DNA of 64,000 nucleotides from Planctomycetaceae bacterium (GCA_003233055.1 QIKP01000009.1:1-64000); one strand, 5' to 3'; counted from the first letter of the stretch, positions 16,709 to 26,566 are shown. Notes: generated from the sequence alone by a model not told the origin. Numbers and translations: made by a program.

Positions 16709-16753
16709 CGGGAATGTTTTGGAGGAGGTTGGAGTAAAGTGAAAGTCGTAATT

Positions 16754-17413
16754 CTAGCCAGGTTGCCCGCGACGACGCAAGCGATTGTCGTCTACTAACT
16801 GGTTCTGGATGATCGCCATCACGCCTCGAGCGACCTCCTGCTTGGTACCCTGGATCGCGGCAAGGACCACACCGTCCGGAGCGAGGACTTCGACTTGGTT
16901 GTCGAGCGAGTTCATCGCTTCGACGCCGTTGGAGACCATCAGGTCACAGCATTTTCGCTCGAGCTTTGCAAGCGCTCGAAGACGGTGGTCCTCGGTCTCC
17001 AATGCAAAGCCGACGACCCAGCGGGTTCCCTTTTTCTGCCCCAGCATCGCTACCACGTCCTCCGTTTCGACAAGCTCCAGTCGCAGAGGTTCACCCGTCT
17101 TCGATATTTTGTCTTCCGCCACGCGCCTGGGGCGGTAGTCGCAGGGGGCTGCGGCCCCGATCAGCCCCTCGCATTGGTGAAACTGCTCTTCGGTAGCCGC
17201 AAGCATCTGTTCGGTCGAAGTGACGCGGATCACCTTGCAGCCGGCTGGGTAGTCGACCTCCACGGGCCCCGACACGACGACCACTTCATGCCCCCGATCG
17301 AGCGCTGCGGCGACCAGGGCGGCTCCCATTCTCCCGCTCGAGGCATTGGTAAGATAACGGACTGGGTCGATGTACTGGCGTGTTGGACCAGAGGTGATAA
17401 CGATTCGAGCCAC
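16754..17413 (-). CDS. coaB: Phosphopantothenate-cysteine ligase (CoaB, stand-alone)
   Basis: 219 residues using the GTG at 17413 (VARIVITSGPTRQYIDP), 10 nt after the coaC stop. Longer in-frame sequence only overlaps coaC. CoaB motifs are clear: SGPTRQYIDPVRYLTNASSGRMG, AAPCDYRP and KISKTGEPLRLELVETEDV. It joins cysteine to phosphopantothenate in coenzyme A synthesis. Usually CoaB is fused after CoaC in one protein; here the two are separate neighbouring genes with intact ends, so this does not look like a recent frameshift. Confidence 0.93.
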   Translation of the reverse strand: MARIVITSGPTRQYIDPVRYLTNASSGRMGAALVAAALDRGHEVVVVSGPVEVDYPAGCKVIRVTSTEQMLAATEEQFHQCEGLIGAAAPCDYRPRRVAEDKISKTGEPLRLELVETEDVVAMLGQKKGTRWVVGFALETEDHRLRALAKLERKCCDLMVSNGVEAMNSLDNQVEVLAPDGVVLAAIQGTKQEVARGVMAIIQNQLVDDNRLRRRGQPG

Positions 17414-17423
17414 AGCAAGAGTC

Positions 17424-17966
17424 TCAGGTGCGAGCGAGCAGCGATTCGATTTTCGTGGCCATTGCGTCGGGCTCCGCCATGCGTCCGGCGCCTTGGTCGC
17501 GACAACTGAGCCACCCAGAGTCGGGGCCAACAAAGTGGCGGCCATCTTGCCGGAGCTGCTCGACGTTTCTTTGGACCGAAGGTTGGTCCCACATCTGGGC
17601 GTTCATGGCGGGGGCGAACAAGACAGGGCCGGCAAAGGAGAGTAGCAACGTGCTCAGCAGATCATCCGCCAACCCATGCGATGCTTTGGCGAGTAAGTTG
17701 GCGGTCGCCGGGGCAACGCAAAGCAAGTCGGCCTCGCGGGCCAGCTCGATGTGCGGACCGAGCGGATGCGAGTCGGGGGGAAAGGCGGTGGTCGCTACGG
17801 CGCGGCCTGTGAGCGCACGAAAAGTCGCGGCACCAATGAACTGCTCCGCCGCCTCGGTCATCACCACCTGGACGCGATACTCCTGCTGCACAAGCTGACT
17901 GACCAGGGCAGCCGTCTTGTAGGCTGCCACACCGCCCGATATGCCGATAAGGATTTCACGGCTCAT
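17424..17966 (-). CDS. coaC: Phosphopantothenoylcysteine decarboxylase (CoaC, stand-alone)
   Basis: 180 residues from the ATG at 17966. This is a flavoprotein of the HFCD fold: LIGISGGVAAYKTAALVSQL at the N-terminus, AREADLLCVAPATANLLAKASHGLADDLLST in the middle, and APAMNAQMWDQPSVQRNVEQL with the PAMN motif. It decarboxylates the product of CoaB. It sits between rpoZ and coaB in one minus-strand series. Confidence 0.95.
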   Translation of the reverse strand: MSREILIGISGGVAAYKTAALVSQLVQQEYRVQVVMTEAAEQFIGAATFRALTGRAVATTAFPPDSHPLGPHIELAREADLLCVAPATANLLAKASHGLADDLLSTLLLSFAGPVLFAPAMNAQMWDQPSVQRNVEQLRQDGRHFVGPDSGWLSCRDQGAGRMAEPDAMATKIESLLART

Positions 17967-17993
17967 GGCCAATCACCGTCATCGCAATCGCTG

Positions 17994-18260
17994 CTAGAGC
18001 GAGGAAAGGTCGATGGTGGGGCCGTCGCTTGCCGGACCGGGTTCGCCCACGGCGGATTGGATATCGCCGGACGAGTCGAGGTAGATTTTGTCTTGCAAGA
18101 TCTCCTGGACGACGATCTCCATTTTATCGTCGGTGACAATATCGACGAGCGGGCGGGCCCCGCCATTGATCGCGACGAGTCGCAATTGAATGAGGGTCGA
18201 GAGCTTAAATCGTCCACCCACTTTGTTGACGATGAATTCTTCTTTCAGCGCTTCGATCAT
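17994..18260 (-). CDS. rpoZ: RNA polymerase omega subunit
   Basis: 88 residues. The central segment ([29 protein letters not shown]) fits the omega family, and the acidic tail is variable. The gmk-rpoZ-coa order is common in bacteria and supports the call. Its ATG overlaps the gmk stop by 4 nt, suggesting translational coupling. Confidence 0.88.
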   Translation of the reverse strand: MIEALKEEFIVNKVGGRFKLSTLIQLRLVAINGGARPLVDIVTDDKMEIVVQEILQDKIYLDSSGDIQSAVGEPGPASDGPTIDLSSL

Positions 18261-18835
18261 ATTTCCAGTCCCTCATCCGTCAAAAGGTTGGCGATCTCGC
18301 CAACGGTGGTTTCGATGTCGCTATTCACGACTTGGTAGCGATAGCTGTCGGCCTGAGCGCACTCGCGGCGAGCCACTTCCAGTCGCCGTCGAATCGCTTC
18401 CTCCGAGTCGGTCTTGCGGTCGCGCAGCCGGCGTTCCAGTTCTTCGTCAGAACTGGCCTGGATGAAGATCGAGAGTACGTCCGGAAACTGGCATCGCACC
18501 TTCTGGGCCCCATCCACGTCGATCTCCAGGATAACCCACTTTCCCTCTGCCAGACTAGGCCTCACTTCGTCCAGCAGGGTCCCGTACCAGTATCCTCGGC
18601 CGAATACCTCCATGCATTCCAGGAATCCCCCCTCTTTTTGGCGAACCGCAAAATCCTCGGGCGAGAGGAAATGGTACTGCTCGCCTTCGGTTTCGCCCGG
18701 TCGAGCCGACCGGGTCGTGGCCGACACGCTCAGCCGGAGCCGGCCCGCGAATCGATCGACGAGCCTTGCCACGATGGTCGATTTTCCCACACCCGAAGGG
18801 CCGGAAAGGATGATGAGTTGTCCGGGAGTTGGCAT
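18257..18835 (-). CDS. gmk: Guanylate kinase
   Basis: 192 residues. The P-loop GPSGVGKST lies at about 11-19, followed by [22 protein letters not shown] (the GMP-binding region) and a lid region with [17 protein letters not shown]. It phosphorylates GMP to GDP. The stop overlaps the rpoZ start. Confidence 0.97.
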   Translation of the reverse strand: MPTPGQLIILSGPSGVGKSTIVARLVDRFAGRLRLSVSATTRSARPGETEGEQYHFLSPEDFAVRQKEGGFLECMEVFGRGYWYGTLLDEVRPSLAEGKWVILEIDVDGAQKVRCQFPDVLSIFIQASSDEELERRLRDRKTDSEEAIRRRLEVARRECAQADSYRYQVVNSDIETTVGEIANLLTDEGLEI

Positions 18836-18864
18836 CAGAAGGTAGGAACCGGGGCACGGGAAAA

Positions 18865-18888
18865 GCCAACGAGCGACGTCTCGTCAAC
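18865..18888. repeat. Dispersed palindrome, degenerate copy 4
   Basis: GCCAACGAG, loop CGACGT, CTCGTCAAC, lying between gmk and yicC. Both arms carry compensating changes (CCGAC to CCAAC and GTCGG to GTCAA), so pairing is largely but not fully kept. Confidence 0.6.
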
Positions 18889-18902
18889 CGCAGATAGCAC
18901 GC

Positions 18903-19787
18903 TTATTCGACGTTTTGGACTTGCTCTCGAATCCGCTCGAGCGCGGTTTTCATCTCCACCACATGGCAACTAATCTCGGTGTCGCTCGCTTTTGAGCCGA
19001 TCGTGTTGATCTCTCGGCCCATTTCCTGGGAGATGAACTCTAATTTGCGACCGGAACTCTCTTTCGCATGAACCGTCGCATCGAATTGCACGAGGTGGCT
19101 TTTCAGACGGACCAGTTCCTCCGAGATATCGCTCTTGTCGACGAAGAGGCTCATCTCGCGAAGCAGATCGGCTGGCTCGACCGTGACGTTCAGTTCCGAG
19201 AGGGCCCGGTTCACGCGATCGGTAAGACGTTCCCGATAACCGACCGACACCTGGGGGACCCGTTTTTCGATGGCAACCGCTTGTTGGCCGATGGCACTGG
19301 AGTTGACGAGCAAGTCCGATTCGAGAGCCCCTCCCTCGGCCGCACGCATGGTGGCGAGCGCGTCGAGCGCGGCACGCAACGTCGGCTCGATTTTTGGCCA
19401 GACTTCTTGCAGGTCTTGTGCGGCGGCGCGTCGATCGTCGATCACTCCAGGCAGGGAGAGAAGTTGGCCGATGGCGATGTCGGCTTCGATGCCGCATTCC
19501 TTGGCGACTTGCTTCGCCTGCCGGACGTACCCCTCCAGCAGCGCGGAGTGGATGCGAAAATCGTCCGGCGTCGAATCGCGCCGAACGTGCAGTTGGAGTT
19601 GTACCGCTCCGCGGCGGACCGACTGACGCACCAGCGCGTTGATCTGCGGTTCGAGCCCTCCGTAGCCTTCGCCGGTCCGGAGGCTCAGCTTGTAGTGGCG
19701 GCTGTTGATGGTTCGCACCTCGACAGCGATGGCCAACGACTCGAATCGATCATGGGCTTCGCCGAAGCCTGTCATACTGAGAAGCAC
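18903..19787 (-). CDS. YicC family endoribonuclease-like protein
   Basis: 294 residues. The GTG at 19787 gives the family N-terminus MLLSMTGFGEA; the next ATG would remove four residues. The N-terminal YicC domain contains VEVRTINSRHYKLSLR, and the C-terminal DUF1732 domain contains EELVRLKSHLVQF and GRKLEFISQEMGREINTIGSKA. Family members are ribonucleases linked to stationary phase. The gene precedes gmk, a widely kept neighbour pair. Confidence 0.95.
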   Translation of the reverse strand: MLLSMTGFGEAHDRFESLAIAVEVRTINSRHYKLSLRTGEGYGGLEPQINALVRQSVRRGAVQLQLHVRRDSTPDDFRIHSALLEGYVRQAKQVAKECGIEADIAIGQLLSLPGVIDDRRAAAQDLQEVWPKIEPTLRAALDALATMRAAEGGALESDLLVNSSAIGQQAVAIEKRVPQVSVGYRERLTDRVNRALSELNVTVEPADLLREMSLFVDKSDISEELVRLKSHLVQFDATVHAKESSGRKLEFISQEMGREINTIGSKASDTEISCHVVEMKTALERIREQVQNVE

Positions 19788-19843
19788 GAGGGGGACTTTC
19801 GCTTACGGGCAGTGAGAGGGCGTATCTTGTTTCCGGCGGAGCT

Positions 19844-20197
19844 TTACTCCGACGGAGTACTGTCGCCAGTTTCCGTCTCCCCCGTTGACTCTTCGGAATC
19901 GGCCGGTGCGTCTCCTACCGGCCGATTCGTTTCGATGTTGCTAAACTTGCTCCCACCGGGTGCCGCGCCGCCGGCGGCAAAGTAGAGCGTCGCGGAGATG
20001 CAGACCGCCATCCAGACCAGGGCGGTGTAACCGGTGATTTTCGTGAAGGTGTCCCCCGCCTTGGCACCAAACGCGCTGGAGCCGCCCGGCCCGCCAAGCG
20101 CTCCGGCAATCCCGCCCCCTTTGCCCTTTTGCACCAGGATAAGGAGGATCATGAACAGCGCGATCAGGAATAGCAAAATTTGGAATACAACGGTCAT
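19844..20197 (-). CDS. secG: Preprotein translocase subunit SecG
   Basis: 117 residues. The N-terminal membrane segment ([21 protein letters not shown]), the family signature [22 protein letters not shown] and a second membrane segment identify SecG, the accessory part of the SecYEG export channel. The C-terminal tail of about 40 residues is Thr/Glu/Ser-rich, and such tails vary. It lies downstream of tpiA, a common bacterial arrangement. Confidence 0.95.
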   Translation of the reverse strand: MTVVFQILLFLIALFMILLILVQKGKGGGIAGALGGPGGSSAFGAKAGDTFTKITGYTALVWMAVCISATLYFAAGGAAPGGSKFSNIETNRPVGDAPADSEESTGETETGDSTPSE

Positions 20198-20330
20198 GGA
20201 TTTGGTTCTTCAGTCTTCGAAGCGTGTTTCTGATAGCCGAACCGCCACGCGGTCCGTGTCACGGAGGGACTCCTCCACCTCTCGGCTCTTGCGGGCCGGC
20301 TGGTCCGCCCCTGGTAGGGGCCGGGGGCAA

Positions 20331-21092
20331 TCAATCGGTTTTTGCCGCCGAGCCAATGCCGAGGAAGTCATCCGCCTGGAGGCTTGCACCCCCCACCAAG
20401 GCACCGTCGATGTTGGGCTGCGACAGGAGCTCCGAGGCGTTCCCAGGCTTCACGCTCCCACCATACAGGATTCGCACCTTCTCGGCAGTCTCGGCATTGT
20501 AACGCTCGGTGAGCAGCTTGCGAAGGTCAGCATGCACCTCTTCGGCCTGCTCTGGCGTGGCGACTTTTCCGGTCCCAATGGCCCAAACCGGCTCGTAGGC
20601 AATGACGAGATGGATGACCTGCTCCGCCGTGACATCGGCTAGCGAGCCCTCAAATTGCTCCGCAATCACCGCTTGGGTCTTGCCGGCTTCCCGCTGCTCC
20701 AACTGCTCGCCGACGCAAACAATCGGTACCAGCCCTGCTTCCAACGCGGCGAAGGTCTTTTTGTTGACCTGGGCATCGGTTTCCCCCATGATCGCCCGAC
20801 GCTCGCTGTGTCCAAGAATGACGCACTCGGCACCAATGTCGGTCAGCATTGCCGGACTGATTTCGCCCGTGAAGGCCCCTTTTGCCTCGGCGTACATGTT
20901 TTGCGCTCCGAGCGCCACCGGCGAACCAGCCAGCGCCTTGCCGACCGATTCGAGGTAGATCGACGGCGGGCAGACCAGCAGGTCGGCGTTGGTCACCTCC
21001 GCTGCCCTCGCTGCCACCTCTTCGGCCAGCGCGACTGCCGAAGCATGGTCGGTGTTCATTTTCCAGTTGCCAGCGATAAGGGTTCGACGCAT
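20331..21092 (-). CDS. tpiA: Triose-phosphate isomerase
   Basis: 253 residues. The active-site residues are visible: Lys in AGNWKMN, His in ILGHSERR, Glu in [11 protein letters not shown], and the phosphate loop [15 protein letters not shown] lies upstream of the ATG. It interconverts dihydroxyacetone phosphate and glyceraldehyde 3-phosphate. secG follows after 133 bp. Confidence 0.98.
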   Translation of the reverse strand: MRRTLIAGNWKMNTDHASAVALAEEVAARAAEVTNADLLVCPPSIYLESVGKALAGSPVALGAQNMYAEAKGAFTGEISPAMLTDIGAECVILGHSERRAIMGETDAQVNKKTFAALEAGLVPIVCVGEQLEQREAGKTQAVIAEQFEGSLADVTAEQVIHLVIAYEPVWAIGTGKVATPEQAEEVHADLRKLLTERYNAETAEKVRILYGGSVKPGNASELLSQPNIDGALVGGASLQADDFLGIGSAAKTD

Positions 21093-21190
21093 CTTCGGTT
21101 TCCTTGAGTTTCAGATTTTGTGAGGCAGGGTTGGGATTCGCTTCGCGGAACGAATCGGTCGGTTGCCGTAGGGTACTGGAAACGCGACCC

Positions 21191-22216
21191 TCAAAACGTC
21201 TTCCCCACCACCTTCGCTACCGCGCGAATTTGCTTCGCCACTTCCGCATACTGCGCTGGCAGCAGCGCTTGCGGGCCGTCGCTCATCGCTTCTTCCGGGC
21301 AGTTGTGAACTTCGATGTGAACGCCATCGGCGCCCGACGCGGCGGCTGCCAAGGCACAGGCAGGAATGAGTTCCGGCCGACCGGTCGCGTGACTCGGGTC
21401 GACGATGATCGGCAAATGCGAGAGCTGCTGGATTTGTGGCACCGCGGCGATGTCGAGCATGTTGCGGCAAGAGTTGTCGAAGCTCTTTACCCCCCGCTCG
21501 CAAAGCACCACGTCGGTTGTCCCATTCGCCACGACGTACTCGGCACTCATCAGCAGGTCTTGAATCGTGGCTGCCATCCCTCGCTTGAGCAGCACTGGCT
21601 TGCCTGTCTTGCCCACTTCGGTCAATAGGACAAAGTTCTGCATGTTGCGGGCACCGAGCTGAATCATGTCCGTGTACTCAGCGATCATCTCGACATGGCG
21701 AGGGTCAATCGCCTCGGTGACGACCGGCAGGCTGTGTTTATCGCCTACCTCACGGAGAATCTTCAGCCCTTCTTCACCAAGGCCTTGGAAAGCGTAGGGG
21801 CTGGTTCGTGGCTTAAACGCGCCGCCACGCAGGAGGTTGGCTCCAGCCGCTTTAATGTCGCCCGCGATCGAATCGAGCCGCTCCGCCGACTCGATGGCGC
21901 AAGGCCCCGCGATCATCCCAAAGTGCCCACCGCCAATTTTGGTCACCGCATCGCCCGACCCGACGTGGACGACCGTCGGTTGCGGATGCGCCTTGCGGCT
22001 GGCGAGCTTGTAGGCCGGCATGATCGGCACCGCTTCCGCCACGCCCGGAATGGCTAGGAGCGGCGCGGCCTGGATTTTCGCCTCGTCGCCAATCACGCCA
22101 ACGACGGTACGGTACGTCCCCTTGCTGAGGTGCGCTTGAAGGCCAAACGATTCCACCCTCGCGACCACATGGCTGATTTGCTCGTCGGTTGCCGACTCTT
22201 TAAGAATGATGATCAT
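21191..22216 (-). CDS. 3-deoxy-7-phosphoheptulonate (DAHP) synthase, type I-beta
   Basis: 341 residues from the ATG at 22216. The N-terminal about 70 residues form a ferredoxin-like regulatory domain (MIIILKESATDEQISHVVARVE). The barrel follows, with AGPCAIES at 103-110, GANLLRGGAFKPRTSPYAFQG, VLLKRGM and DPSHATGR. It condenses phosphoenolpyruvate and erythrose 4-phosphate in the first step of aromatic amino acid synthesis. pheA lies upstream on the same strand, so the entry and branch enzymes are adjacent. Confidence 0.96.
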   Translation of the reverse strand: MIIILKESATDEQISHVVARVESFGLQAHLSKGTYRTVVGVIGDEAKIQAAPLLAIPGVAEAVPIMPAYKLASRKAHPQPTVVHVGSGDAVTKIGGGHFGMIAGPCAIESAERLDSIAGDIKAAGANLLRGGAFKPRTSPYAFQGLGEEGLKILREVGDKHSLPVVTEAIDPRHVEMIAEYTDMIQLGARNMQNFVLLTEVGKTGKPVLLKRGMAATIQDLLMSAEYVVANGTTDVVLCERGVKSFDNSCRNMLDIAAVPQIQQLSHLPIIVDPSHATGRPELIPACALAAAASGADGVHIEVHNCPEEAMSDGPQALLPAQYAEVAKQIRAVAKVVGKTF

Positions 22217-22389
22217 GGAATCGACTAAGGGGAAACGGGGGAGTCCAATGGAGGAAGCGCCCAGCCTGACCGCCACGCGGTCCGTACGAGCTTGGGAATC
22301 GCCGCCTGGCCATCCTGCGTTCGCGGACCCTCTGGTTCGCGGACTCTGCGGCGGGGCTAGGAAATCGCACTTTGCCAGCCCCCAATACT

Positions 22390-23505
22390 CTACCCAATCG
22401 GTTCCCCTTGTGCATAGGAGCCGAGGAGGACGAGCCGCTTGGCCTTTTTCTCCAGCGAGGCGATCGCCCGGCGGGCCCGCAACTCGGTCGCGTGGCTGAC
22501 GAACTCGATGAAGAAGAGATACCGTCCCCGGCTGCCCGCAATCGGGAACGATTCGATCCAGGTCATGTTGAGCCGATTCCGTTTGAAGACCGCCATGACG
22601 TCGGCGAGTGCCCCCGGCTTGTGGCTAATTTCGAGCATCAGGGCGGTCTTGTCATTCCCTGTTGGGGCCGCCGGCTCCTTGGCAATGATCGCAAAGCGAG
22701 TGACGTTGTCTTCGTGGTCTTCGATGTTGGGGACAAGTACCTTGAGGCCATACTCGGTCGCCGCCTGGCGGCTCGCAATCGCCGCCACTTGGGCATCCAA
22801 GGCGGCCGTCCGAGCGGCGCCGGCGGTGCTGGCCACCGGCTCGACGACTGCTTGCGGCAGGTGCTTCGTGAGCCAGGAGCGACACTGCGAAAGCGCCTGC
22901 GGCTTGCTCTGCACCGATCGAACCTTCGCACGCGGGCCAAGGCCGATCAGGCAGTGGTGAATCCGCAGCGGAAGCTCGCCACAAATGCTGACCTTCGCCC
23001 AAGAAAAACAGTCCAGCGTGTCGGAAACACGGCCATCGGTCGAGTTCTCCAAAGGGACAATGCCATACGCGGCAAGGCCTTGCTCGACTTCTTCAAAGAC
23101 CGCCCGGATGCTCCCGACTGGCACCAAGTCGCTCGCCTTGCCGAATCGCTCGATCGCCGCGATATGGCTAAAGGTATGCTCGGGGCCAAGGTAGGCGATT
23201 CGCGTGGGGGTCGCGGTTTGGGCCGCCCGGCAGCCAGCCACGATTTCCCGATAGATCGCCTCTACTGCTCTGTCGCCGAGCGGACCACGATTCTTCGAGA
23301 TCGCCTTCTCGGCCACGTCGCTCGCTGCGTCGTCGAGGGTTCCATCAAGGGTTCCATCGAGGGTTGCGGTCTTTTCGGCTCGCTGGGTGAGCAGATCAAG
23401 GATCTGGCGGTCCAGCTTGTCGACTTCGCGGCGCGCAGCGGCCAAGCCCTTAGGGGAGGGTTTTGGGGTCGAGCCTTTGGTCGATTTCTTTTTTGCCATC
23501 GCCAT
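22390..23505 (-). CDS. pheA: Prephenate dehydratase with N-terminal chorismate mutase-like region and ACT domain
   Basis: 371 residues from the ATG at 23505 (another ATG at 23499). Order: a Lys/Ser/Pro-rich start, an AroQ-like helix (VDKLDRQILDLLTQRAEK), a 12-bp-repeat insert, the dehydratase domain (RIAYLGPEHTFSHIAA, ENSTDGRVSDTLD) and a C-terminal ACT domain (EISHKPGALADVMAVFKRNRLNMTWIESFP) that senses phenylalanine. It makes phenylpyruvate from prephenate. The segment that should carry the chorismate mutase lysine is replaced by TLDGTLDGTLDD, so mutase activity is doubtful. Confidence 0.94.
   Translation of the reverse strand: MAMAKKKSTKGSTPKPSPKGLAAARREVDKLDRQILDLLTQRAEKTATLDGTLDGTLDDAASDVAEKAISKNRGPLGDRAVEAIYREIVAGCRAAQTATPTRIAYLGPEHTFSHIAAIERFGKASDLVPVGSIRAVFEEVEQGLAAYGIVPLENSTDGRVSDTLDCFSWAKVSICGELPLRIHHCLIGLGPRAKVRSVQSKPQALSQCRSWLTKHLPQAVVEPVASTAGAARTAALDAQVAAIASRQAATEYGLKVLVPNIEDHEDNVTRFAIIAKEPAAPTGNDKTALMLEISHKPGALADVMAVFKRNRLNMTWIESFPIAGSRGRYLFFIEFVSHATELRARRAIASLEKKAKRLVLLGSYAQGEPIG
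23333..23368 (-). repeat. Three 12-bp tandem units inside pheA
   Basis: Units of the form TCRAGGGTTSCR on the plus strand, read on the minus strand as repeated TLDG codons. They keep the reading frame and lie between the first and second helices of the chorismate mutase-like region. Confidence 0.85.
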
Positions 23506-23974
23506 CTCTCGGGTGCTAGGAACGGAGGGGCGCCAGAACGTTCGGCCGGCGACTCCGGCTACGGCCGCTTCCTTAAAAGGATAAGTCGTTATTCTCAACC
23601 AGGTTGGCACGGGGTACCTGCCATCTTGGCGTTTAGCCCAATCGCTCCACTTCGTGCATTTACGCCAGAACGCCAATTTGGCAGGTTTTCCGCATCGGAC
23701 GAGCTTCGTCGGACGGCGGTCTCGTCAGCGCAACTCCTTTGGAGTAAACATCTTGCGGTTTTTCCTGTCTCCTGACAGCCCCATCGGCACGGGCTTTGCT
23801 TTTCCTAAGGGAACGAGACCGGTCCGTACGCCGGCAGAGCGACCCCTCCCCCATTCACACGCAATCGACCCACACGCAATCGACAATTTCCCTAGGCCCG
23901 CGTCAAGGCACGTTGCTAGCCCCTGACGGCCCTACGAACCTGACGCCCCTATAAATAACGAAACGAGGAATCTC
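23506..23974. other. 469-bp divergent gap between pheA and dnaK
   Basis: No gene seen. An imperfect inverted repeat lies at 23618-23632 and 23670-23684 (13 of 15 bases pair, 37-bp spacer). A ribosome-binding site for dnaK (GAGGAA) lies just before its ATG. No CIRCE element or clear heat-shock promoter was found. Confidence 0.6.
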
Positions 23975-25891
23975 ATGGCCAGCGGCGAAAAAATCATCGG
24001 CATCGATCTGGGTACCACCAACTCTGTTGTTGCCGTCATGGAGGGCAAGGAGGCCAAGGTCATCCCCAACCCCGAGGGCAATCGGCTCACCCCTAGCGTC
24101 GTTGCCTTCACCGACAAGGGCGAAGTCCTTGTCGGCGAACCAGCACGCCGGCAGGCGGTCACCAACCCGACCAAGACCGTCTATTCCATCAAGCGGTTCA
24201 TGGGGCGACGGCATAGCGAAGTCAGCAACGAAGAGAAAATGGTCCCCTACGACGTGATCGGCGGGACCGAGGACTACGTCAAAGTCAAAATCGGCGACAA
24301 AGAGTACACGCCGCCAGAAATCTCCGCCAAAGTCCTGGGCAAGCTCAAAGAGTCGGCCGAGGCTTATCTTGGCCACAAGGTCAACAAGGCGGTCATCACC
24401 GTCCCGGCCTACTTCAACGACGCCCAGCGTCAAGCGACCAAAGACGCGGGCCAGATCGCCGGCCTCGAAGTCGCGCGCATCATCAACGAGCCAACCGCTG
24501 CGTCGCTCGCCTATGGCCTCGACAAAGAGAAACAAGAGACGATCTGCGTCTTCGACCTAGGGGGCGGTACCTTCGACGTTTCGATTCTCGAAGTTGCCGA
24601 TGGCGTCTTCCGCGTCATTGCGACGAACGGCGATGGCCACCTCGGGGGCGATGACTTCGACGAGGAGCTGATCCACTACGTCGCCGACGAGTTCAAAAAA
24701 GAGCAAGGCATCGACCTCCGCCAAGACCAGATGGCGTTGCAACGTCTGCAAGAAGCGTGCGAAAAGGCGAAGAAGGAACTCAGCACCGCCCAGTCGACCG
24801 ACATCAACCTCCCCTTCATCACCGCCGACGCCAGCGGGCCGAAGCATTTGCAGATGAACATCACCCGAGCCCAGTTCGAGCAACTGGTCGACAAACTGGT
24901 CGAGCGCGTCCGTGGCCCGGTGGTGCAGGCACTCGAAGATGCCAAGATGAAACCGGACGCCATTGACGAGATCGTCCTGGTCGGTGGTTCGACCCGTATC
25001 CCCAAAGTGCAAGAACTCGTGAAGGGTATCTTTGGAAAAGACCCACACAAGGGCGTCAACCCGGACGAAGTCGTGGCCATCGGCGCTGCGATTCAAGGGG
25101 GCGTGCTCGCAGGCGACGTGCAGGATATTCTGCTGCTCGATGTCACGCCGCTATCGCTCGGCATCGAGACCCTTGGCGGTGTGATGACCAAGCTGGTCGA
25201 GAAAAACACCACGATCCCCGCCGAACGAAAGCAAGTCTTCAGCACCGCGGACGACAACCAGTCGGCCGTCACGGTCCGTGTGTTTCAAGGCGAGCGCGAA
25301 ATGTGCGCCGACAACCGAATCCTCGGGCAGTTCAACCTCGAAGGCGTTCCTCCCGCGCCGCGTGGCGTGCCGCAAATCGAAGTTAAGTTTGACCTCGACG
25401 CCAACGGCATCCTGAACGTGTCGGCCAAGGACCTGGGGACCGGGACTGAGCAGACGGTAAAGATCGAGCAGTCTTCGGGCCTCTCGGAGGACGAGATCAA
25501 AAAGATGCAGGAAGACGCCGCTGCCCACGCCGACGAGGACAAGCAGAAGCGGGAACTGGTCGAAGCCCGCAACCAGGCCGATTCGCTTGTCTACCAAGTC
25601 GAGAAGACGCTCAAGGAGCAAGGTGACAAAATCGCCGACACCGACAAAGCGCCGATCGAAGCGGCCATCACCAAAGTCCGCGAAGCGGCCAAGGCCGACG
25701 ACGCCGCAGCGATCAAGAGCGCGGTAGGCGAACTAGAAACCGCCAGCCACGCCATGAGCGAAGCGATGTACAAATCGGCCGCTGACGAGGCCACTTCAGC
25801 GGCCGAGTCCGGCGAAGAACCGGTCGGTGCCGCCGCCGGCGGAGCCGACGACGACGCCATCGACGCGGAGTTCGAGGTGAAGGAAGGTTAA
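23975..25891 (+). CDS. dnaK: Molecular chaperone DnaK (Hsp70)
   Basis: 638 residues, the usual length. The nucleotide-binding domain has GIDLGTTNS at 9-17, [14 protein letters not shown] and [13 protein letters not shown]. The substrate domain has [16 protein letters not shown], and the C-terminus ends [14 protein letters not shown]. It binds unfolded peptides in the cytoplasm in an ATP cycle with DnaJ and GrpE. Neither partner is next to it here; clpB, its disaggregation partner, is 1.2 kb downstream. Confidence 0.99.
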   Translation: MASGEKIIGIDLGTTNSVVAVMEGKEAKVIPNPEGNRLTPSVVAFTDKGEVLVGEPARRQAVTNPTKTVYSIKRFMGRRHSEVSNEEKMVPYDVIGGTEDYVKVKIGDKEYTPPEISAKVLGKLKESAEAYLGHKVNKAVITVPAYFNDAQRQATKDAGQIAGLEVARIINEPTAASLAYGLDKEKQETICVFDLGGGTFDVSILEVADGVFRVIATNGDGHLGGDDFDEELIHYVADEFKKEQGIDLRQDQMALQRLQEACEKAKKELSTAQSTDINLPFITADASGPKHLQMNITRAQFEQLVDKLVERVRGPVVQALEDAKMKPDAIDEIVLVGGSTRIPKVQELVKGIFGKDPHKGVNPDEVVAIGAAIQGGVLAGDVQDILLLDVTPLSLGIETLGGVMTKLVEKNTTIPAERKQVFSTADDNQSAVTVRVFQGEREMCADNRILGQFNLEGVPPAPRGVPQIEVKFDLDANGILNVSAKDLGTGTEQTVKIEQSSGLSEDEIKKMQEDAAAHADEDKQKRELVEARNQADSLVYQVEKTLKEQGDKIADTDKAPIEAAITKVREAAKADDAAAIKSAVGELETASHAMSEAMYKSAADEATSAAESGEEPVGAAAGGADDDAIDAEFEVKEG

Positions 25892-25908
25892 GGGAACGAC
25901 ATTGGTAG

Positions 25909-25925
25909 GGTGCATGAAATGCACC
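25909..25925 (+). terminator. Hairpin after dnaK, possible terminator
   Basis: GGTGCAT-GAA-ATGCACC, a perfect 7-bp stem 17 bp after the dnaK stop. It has no T-run, so any termination would not be of the classical intrinsic kind. Confidence 0.45.
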
Positions 25926-25975
25926 AGGATACCAGTCGAATCCTAGGGTATGTTGAGCAAAAAGGATCAACCACC

Positions 25976-26182
25976 ATGCAAATGAAAATTGCCGAACAGC
26001 GCCGTTCAGAACCAAGCGACGGCCGCTGGCTATGCCCGTGTTGAGCAGTATGTCCGGATCGAGATCGCGAGTGACTCGCCATCCAAAGAGGGATCGACGA
26101 CATGAATGCTGGACGTGTGCAGGACTTCGACGAGTTTGACCGCGAGTTCCGCGAGAAGAATGGGATCAGCCTGGACGTTTAG
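25976..26182 (+). pseudogene. Decayed small antitoxin-like gene (two frameshifts)
   Basis: Three frames must be joined. An ATG at 25976 begins MQMKIAEQ. From 26001 another frame reads AVQNQATAAGYARVEQYVRIEIASDSPSKEG and stops at 26103. From 26102 a third frame reads RVQDFDEFDREFREKNGISLDV and stops at 26182. The phrase A-x-x-x-A-A-x-G-Y-x-x-V-E-Q-Y-V, followed by a C-terminal FDREFREKNGI-like tail, resembles small ribbon-type antitoxins of planctomycetes. No toxin partner remains beside it. The similarity is from memory, so the call is tentative. Confidence 0.4.
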
Positions 26183-26402
26183 ATGCAACACATTGTCATC
26201 TCCACGACTGCCAAAAAAGGTAACCGTTCACGAGTCGAAGGAATAGCCGCAGAGAATCGCAGATGTTGCTGGTTCCAGAAAACCCGTTGCTTCGAGACTT
26301 CGCGTGGGAGGAGCCAAAGGAAAGAACGCTTATCTTCACTCATCCAATTAACGTTCTCTAAACGAAACATCCGCGTTCATCTGCGGATAATTCTTTCCTT
26401 CT

Positions 26403-26470
26403 TTTGCACCAAGGTGCAAAGAAACAGAAGCGGGAGATTCACGGCCAGTAGGTCGGGCTTCCAGCCCGAC
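26403..26470 (+). repeat. Hairpin module, copy 2
   Basis: TTTGCACC-AA-GGTGCAAA, then GAAACAG, a TTCACGGC segment and GTCGGGCT-TCC-AGCCCGAC (8-bp perfect stem at 26452-26470). The order and spacing match 11194-11273. Here only four T occur a few bases later, so termination would be weaker. Confidence 0.75.
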
Positions 26471-26515
26471 ACCTTTTCACCCGACGCTGCGGTAGCGGTT
26501 AACCCTGTAGCCCCC

Positions 26516-26540
26516 CCGACGAGGCGTAGCTCGTCGGCTA
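26516..26540. repeat. Dispersed palindrome, copy 5
   Basis: CCGACGAG, loop GCGTAG, CTCGTCGGC, in the dnaK-clpB gap. The inverted 37-bp repeat starts 27 bp further on. Confidence 0.88.
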
Positions 26541-26566
26541 GACGTTATCTTGCCGCTCTTTGCGTG

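Noticed and set aside
20240-22290. ACCGCCACGCGGTCCGT shared by the gaps near 20242 and 22269
   Set aside because: Only 17 bp are shared and the flanks differ. The pair may be another small repeat, but two short copies do not support a family.
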